64,000 bases of DNA from Chaenocephalus aceratus (taxonomy: Eukaryota; Chordata; Actinopteri; Perciformes; Channichthyidae), in contig CM043788.1 in assembly GCA_023974075.1 (NCBI GenBank), positions 14,790,928-14,854,927 on the forward strand, given 5' to 3'. The position numbers were made by a program, and so were the translations under genes. This document shows, one piece after another, positions 58,453-64,000 of this stretch. Within the stretch, counting starts at the first letter, position 1. The number at the start of each line of letters is the position of its first letter. Under the pieces are notes generated by a model. It made no database searches, had not been told where the DNA came from, and worked only from the letters and a program-made list of their open reading frames with translations.

Positions 58453-58555
58453 CCAGAGCGCCAGGAAGCAACAGCACAGGGTGTTTCCCGCTGCCCGTCT
58501 GCTCGTAGAACAGATCCACTCCATTAACACGCTGCCTGCCCGAGGCATCTACGAG
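58453..58555 (-). CDS. bphl: bphl exon 2
   Basis: CTGCAG acceptor. It encodes RQRVNGVDLFYEQTGSGKHP then VLLLPGAL (human AVNGVQLHYQQTGEGDHAVLLLPGML). Intact frame. Confidence 0.88.
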
Positions 58556-58984
58556 CTGCAGGGAAACACACAGGTAGACTGATTTTGACAGCTAATTGCT
58601 GTACGACATGTTGTGTTATTGTTCTCAGTCTGTAGTTAGGGCATTATTACAGCTAGGTTGACTCTAATATGATGTGATGATTATCTGTCCTGTTCTCAGC
58701 TTGCGACACGACACATCATTCTGATCTGCTGTTAAACAGGAGTCTTGCTGTGAGGAGGGCTGTGACCACATGTCAGGAAGGGGGATGTAATAAATACATG
58801 CTGCACAGATAAAGCGACCGAGTACAACATTTAAACAAAGCAAAAAGTCCACAGAGGAAAATGCTTCAGTTCAGACGAAGTCTTGATGATTAGTGCAGGT
58901 ACTGTGTCCACATGTCCTGATAGAGAATATTCTGTAGGCATTTGGCAGAACTTCCCCTGAGATATTATTGTTATTGATTTTATT

Positions 58985-60160
58985 TGTTATTAAAGTTAAA
59001 GTTAAAGCCTTTTATTGTCACTATACACAGAGTATAACGAGATGCAAGAGTGCAACTCTGTCCGGTGTGCAAAAAAATATACAAACAAATACCTAACACC
59101 AAAAAACACAGCAATAGGACATACAATCATACGGGGGAATAAATAGTTAAAAATATTGACGTAAAAATAGTATATAAAGTGCATTAAAAGTGTGTGTATG
59201 TGTGAGAATGTTTACAGTTATTATTATGTGTGGTGGTTGAGCAGCCTGACGGCCCAGGGGTAGAAACTGTTTTGAGTCTGTTTGTCCGTGACTTGAAGCT
59301 CCTGTCTCTCCTCCCAGAAGGCAGGAGAGAGAACAGTCTGTGACCCGGGTGAGAGCTGTCCTTATGATTTTATTAGCTCTGCTGAGGCAGCGGGAGGTGG
59401 AGATGTGTTCCAGAGAGGGCAGCGGGAGGTGGAGATGTGTTCCAGAGAGGGCAGGGGCAGCTGATGGTTTTCTCTGCCATCCTGATCACTCTCTGCAGGG
59501 CTTTCTTGTCCGCAGCTGAGCATCCTGCATACCACCCCGAGATGGAGTATGACAGCACGCTCTCGATGGTCGCCCGGTAGAAGGACACCAGCAGCTTCTT
59601 GTTAAGTCGGTTTCTCCGAAGCACCCTCAGGAAGTGTAGTCGCTGCTGGGCCTTCTTAACTGCTGCAGTGGTGTGTGCTGTCCAGCTGAGGCTCTCCCGA
59701 GATGTGACCCCCAGGAACTTAAAGGTGGAGACCCTCTCCACTCTCTCTCCATTGACGTGAAGGGGGGCGTGTTCTGGACGGTGCTTTCTGAGGTCTATGA
59801 TGATTTCTTTTGTTTTGCTTGTGTTCAGATACAGATTATTTGATGAAACCCACCAGACAGCTTCAGGATCTCGTCTCTGTATGCCGACTCGTCATCTCCC
59901 TTATGTATTTGGCCGACCACAGTGGTGTCATCTGCAAATTTGATAATGGAGTTGGAGGGGTGAATGGGAGAGCAGTCGTGTGTGTAGAGAGTGTAGAGTA
60001 GAGGGCTCAGCACGCAGCCCTGCGGGGAGCCAGTGCCGAGGGTGCGGGTGGAGGAGCAAAAAGGGCCTATTTTCACTGTCTGAGGACGGTCTGTAAGGAC
60101 ATTATAAATCCAAGCGCATAAGATGGAGGGGAAACCTAGGCTTGACAGTTGTTCCACTAG
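58985..60160 (-). mobile_element. 5'-truncated LINE (L2/Rex-like) in bphl intron 1
   Basis: The minus strand encodes reverse-transcriptase pieces: [19 protein letters not shown], then [15 protein letters not shown] with the FADD catalytic motif, then VSTFKFLGVTSRESLSW and LLVSFYRATIESVLSYSISG. A frame break lies between the two halves near 59790. The 3' end has repeated TTAAAG units at 58990-59010. Confidence 0.85.
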
Positions 60161-60875
60161 TATGTCAGGTATGATTTTTGTTTTATGATGTAGAACTTGA
60201 CGTTATTTAAATAAATGTGACAATTTTAAGCATGGCCTACCATTGATAACACTTGCATAGTAGGCCCTTTTTCTATATTTTTGGAACTCAGCCCATTTGA
60301 AGCAAGGATTGACACCATTGCACTTTTACTTTCTCTATTTCTGAACTGTTATTTGTTTTCTCTGTTTTTGAACTGATGTTATGTTGTTGTATATTTGTGA
60401 TATTGTTATAGAATGATACATTTGACAATTTTAAGCTTGGCCTACCATTTTATTGGAGCGATGAGGAACAGGTGGGGCTTGAAAAGGCCCACCTGTTCAA
60501 AGTGGGGAATGACAGAAAACGTTTGAGAACCACTGTACTATACAGAGATGCTGTATGAGAAACCAATGTGAGTTTGGAAAATTGCACAATACAAATCTAT
60601 TCTAGTAGACCTCAACAATGGAATTATGATCAGTAGAAATGGCCATGACATGGGACCATTAACAGTGGACATAATGCGCCATCTAGTGGCTTTAAATCAA
60701 ACAAACCACGAGAGAGATTCTGCTGAAAAGACGAGGAACATGTTGAGTTGCAATTGCAAACCTTGGTTGCAAACAGCAGGGCAGACATTTCCTGTTTCAA
60801 CTACAACGCTCCGTGGTTAAAGTCCAGATTTAGATGTGGATATTAATATGCAAACATCTAACATAATTCCCTTAC

Positions 60876-60956
60876 CAGTACGACTGGACAGCTGTCATGG
60901 CTCTCTTTGTGTCAGTTCTGGGTTTGAATAAACGTCCTCTCAGTAAAAACAACGCC
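60876..60956 (-). CDS. bphl: bphl exon 1
   Basis: ATG at 60954-60956, 27 codons starting MALFLLRGRLFKPRT, consistent with a mitochondrial-type leader rich in Arg and lacking acidic residues at the start. Donor CTG|GTAAGG, phase 0. Confidence 0.7.
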
Positions 60957-63900
60957 ATTCCTCACGTCTCCAGACTGAGCAGGTCTCCGCTGCAGGTCTA
61001 CAAAAGATAAACTGGTTAAAGATTAAACAAAGTCTCTTTCTGACTGCAGTCATGCATTCCTGCACTGCACATTTGTTGTGGGTAAATAGGAAATTGCAGT
61101 CAGTTTGGCACTTTCCACGTAGTCTTTTGACGTTTAAAAAAAGGCGAAAGTACGAAAACGAAACGAAAGGCAATACAACGGGAAGGTGTATAGTGGTGTA
61201 ATGAATTATTCTAGCACTGTAGGCCTATACAGTGCTAGAATAATTAATTAAAACAGTAGTTGACAGATCGTTGACATTTTGTTAGCAAGAGACAAAAGGC
61301 AGTTGTTATTTTCAGACAATAATTTCCACGTAAAGCTCCATAGAAAGCCCCATTTATTAATTAATTAATACATTATTTAACATTGGACAACCTTAACATA
61401 CTAACTCTCACATTTTTTGAGTAATCTGTTTGCCTGTACAATTAAGTATACCTTTCTATAGGCTATGCCAGAATACAAATTCATTTATTTAAAGTTTTTC
61501 TTTTTGAATAATTTAGATTCCACCATAAACACGTTCCCACTAAGTGACGTTCAGGCCAAATCGTCCCGAAAAATACAAAGCCTTCTTTAGACCTTTGATA
61601 AACAAACTATAATGAACTTAAAAAAAGACACTGAGATGTGATAGCACTTGCATTGATAATTTGCTTGGTGTAACAAACAAATTGACAAATTGTTTTTGTC
61701 TGAGGTCATTCTTATAATTGTTTGTAAAAATATGATTTAATCTTCATCATATCAACTTTAGTGTATATTCAACACAGTTCCCATCCCCTCCTCCCACATA
61801 CACAAGTACACATACAGTGATTCTTTGACGGAGGTGCTTTTATACATTTCCAATGTCTGTTTATGAATACGTTTGACCCCACTGCTATTGAGCTGTTCAG
61901 ACCTAATTCTCTGAGGCAGACAGGAAGACAGATTTTGTAAACGCCTCCACTCTCTTTTGCCTGTCAGTGAGTCTGACATATGTGCCACACACTGAACCAC
62001 ACACAGTAACACAACAAAAGGTGACAAAGCCGGGCTAAAAATATCTTGATGAACGCGGAAGGATTTTTGAAGATAATTTACTGGAAATGTAGTGGCAAGT
62101 CATTTGAAGTGAAAGTCCACTGAGAATTTCAAATAAATTGGGAATTCTCAGTTACAAGATAACTTACTAAGTTTATTAGCAATTCTCATGACATTAAAGA
62201 AATAATGAATTATCTAGCTGATAAAACAATGATAATGTAAGAATTTTCCAAGTTTTATTTAATAGTAAACTTAATATCTACTAAATATCTTTGAGGTTTT
62301 AGAGATGGCAGTGTGTCAACTGTTTAGTCCAACCGCACAAGACTGAAATAAATCAGCAACTTTTGGATGGATTTCCATGTTGTTCGGTACAGATATTTAT
62401 GATCCCAAGATGATGAACCCGTTGACTTTGGTGTTGAATGCCACGGCATGTGGTCCATTCCTTAACCCTTACCTCTAGAACCACCAGCTGGTCAAAGTTT
62501 TCACTTTCACTGACTTTAATGTATCTTCAATATAGGTTTGCATGAAAATGCAGGAATATAAAAATACCTTTGTGTCAAGAAACTTAACTTAAACTGGAAA
62601 TATAGTAAGAGAATTTCAACTGAGAAAAGACACATTAGCTAAAGCCCCTAAACGTGGTCTCAAATGTTCATCATTTAATGTACAACGTCAATATTTTCTA
62701 GAAATCATTGTTATATCGTGAGATTTTCCAGGGCCTTGCTAAGGAATTCGAAGCAATGCGTCACTTCATATATACCTGAGGAATATTATGTGGAGATTTA
62801 TTGTGAGTGCGGTAATTTGAGCTTCTTCCAGAAGGGCTCCTTGTACGGTAAAGCACCTCAGCAGATAGTGATAGCCATGCCTAAGCCACTGTTGGATCTG
62901 TTATCCTCTGGCCCTCAACCATCTTTGTCTGTATGGTATGTGCCCATCCACAGTCCCATGACCCAACTCCTGGTCTAAATATAAATACCAGAGTAGCACT
63001 CCTAAGGTCACATTACGTCATCCCAAGCGACACATTCTCAATCAAGCAGCAGTCGTTGCTCGCGCTGTGGACGCAACAAACCCTTTATGATATCCTGGGT
63101 AAAGAAAAAAGTCATCAGGGGTGGCTTGATAACGATGGGACACATTAACAGTGAACTTCTGGGGGGAGGGCTTGACCGGAGCTAAAGATTACATTTAAAA
63201 AATCTAAATTGTGCTCTAATATTGATGTGCTAAATCCTCGAGACTTTTTGCTGACATGGGTAACGGAATTAATAAGGTACAGTTTCAAATCTCTACAAAA
63301 AATGATTCACCTTAATGAACTTGTTGTACGTTCACAGCCTCGTCTTACTTATTTGACTCAATTTCTAACTGTCTTTAGGTTCTGCCTCATCTGTATCTCG
63401 GAAATATCAAAGGTAAGATGTCCTGCCTCCTGTCATTTGAGTCTAGAATTAATTTATTGTCAGGATAATGTAGTAAAGTGTGTTTCAGTTCCTCATACAG
63501 AGGGGCATGTGGTGAGATGCTACACTGAGCTCAGTTTCTATAGAGTGGAGAGGGCAGAATGATTGAAGTCGTATTTTTTGATGAACAAAACAGTTTTTTG
63601 TCAGAAGCCGGAGGAAAGATATTTAGGGCTGCTGAGTACGTGAGGGTTGGTGTGGGAGGGGATGCCCCGCAGCGTGGGGGTGTCCCTACTGCAAACTGTA
63701 TCCACATCTTTCCATTTGTTTGTTTTTTCATGTGTGCACGCTTGTAATGGTGACTGCTAAAATGAAATATCTTTCAAATATGTACAATTTAAAGTAAACA
63801 GGACAATTTCAGGAAACCTCTGCTAAATAGAAAAGATGACGCACTTGCTCGGCATGTTTTACATCATATGAAACCTTGTCTGTGTGAGCAAGTGTGAGAA

Positions 63901-64000
63901 AGTATGAGGAGACTTCAATTGTCCCAGTCTCTTATAGTGTAAGAAGTTCCCTGGTCTGTTATAAAATGACAACAAAGTAACTACAGAAACAGTGAAGTTG
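60957..64000. other. right-hand spacer, no gene recognised
   Basis: AT-rich, no exon with family similarity on either strand. A perfect hairpin lies at 61204-61245. Human synteny would place RIPK1 or tubulin genes beyond bphl, but none is visible here. Confidence 0.5.
61204..61245. repeat. perfect 18-bp inverted repeat with 6-nt loop
   Basis: Arms AATTATTCTAGCACTGTA (61204-61221) and TACAGTGCTAGAATAATT (61228-61245) around GGCCTA. It could be a MITE core, a cruciform or a short hairpin RNA. Confidence 0.85.

Larger units (their letters stand above)
56511..60956 (-). pseudogene. bphl: biphenyl hydrolase-like (valacyclovirase) gene with frame breaks
   Basis: BPHL is an alpha/beta-hydrolase that cleaves amino-acid esters and thiolactones, reported in mitochondria. 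Seven exons are recognised: 60876-60956, 58453-58555, 58207-58374, 57265-57418, 57021-57151, 56701-56824 and 56511-56601. Catalytic parts are intact: nucleophile elbow LLGWSDGG, acid in HGEKDPMVP and histidine in MPEGKHNLHL. The frame is broken four times by single bases. In exon 3 there is a T short in GATTTGG, a C extra in TTTCCCACC and a T extra in TTCTTTTGAG; in exon 5 a C is short in CAGCCATGG. All splice sites are normal. It is either a young pseudogene or a functional gene hit by homopolymer errors in the assembly. Confidence 0.85.

Noticed and set aside
59810..60001. Plus-strand open frame of 63 residues
   Set aside because: It is antisense to the LINE reverse transcriptase.
60490..60535. 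A full hAT element ending GTTTGAGAACCACTG
   Set aside because: Only the right-hand end is recognisable; I could not find the left end or a target duplication.
62718..63731. Open frames of 66-117 residues in the right spacer
   Set aside because: Composition and lack of splice sites or recognisable domains suggest chance frames.

Overview
The window is vertebrate nuclear DNA, almost certainly from a ray-finned (teleost) fish. Genes are split into short exons with GT/AG borders (one GC/AG), CA/GT microsatellites are very abundant, and the interspersed repeats are of fish type: hAT and TTAA-flanked MITEs, a Harbinger-like MITE, L2/CR1/Rex-like LINE pieces and a tRNA-headed SINE. The gene order matches the block on human chromosome 6p24-p25 (DSP, SLC22A23, PSMG4, BPHL), which supports orthology.

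Layout. (1) 1-21001, minus strand: desmoplakin (dsp), 24 coding exons. The 5' end lies at about 21 kb and the last exon runs off the left edge. Exon 1 encodes a Gly/Met/Ser-rich head, exons 2-22 the plakin domain (spectrin-type repeats and an SH3 domain), exon 23 most of the coiled-coil rod, and exon 24 the rest of the rod plus at least four tandem plakin-repeat modules. (2) 21002-29400: non-coding spacer between divergent dsp and slc22a23, holding repeats and a perfect hairpin. (3) 30251-52110, plus strand: slc22a23, ten coding exons joining to exactly 636 codons plus stop, with a long 3' region that contains a hAT MITE. (4) 52270-55490, minus strand: psmg4, three exons, 124 codons; its last intron carries a nested DNA transposon. 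(5) 56511-60956, minus strand: bphl, seven exons. Catalytic motifs are intact, but there are four single-base frame breaks in two exons, all at short homopolymers; a LINE fragment sits in intron 1. (6) 60957-64000: no gene recognised.

The genes have unrelated jobs: desmosome to intermediate-filament anchoring (dsp), an orphan SLC22 transporter (slc22a23), 20S proteasome assembly (psmg4) and a serine hydrolase (bphl). They are neighbours by conserved synteny and do not form a pathway. I found no new multi-gene system. The most unusual biology is the tandem array of A-type plakin-repeat modules in desmoplakin, two of which share a sharply bounded block of near identity, and the expanded Gly/Met/Ser head. 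Exon borders were placed by hand from splice sites, reading phase and remembered family sequences, so an occasional border may be off by a base.
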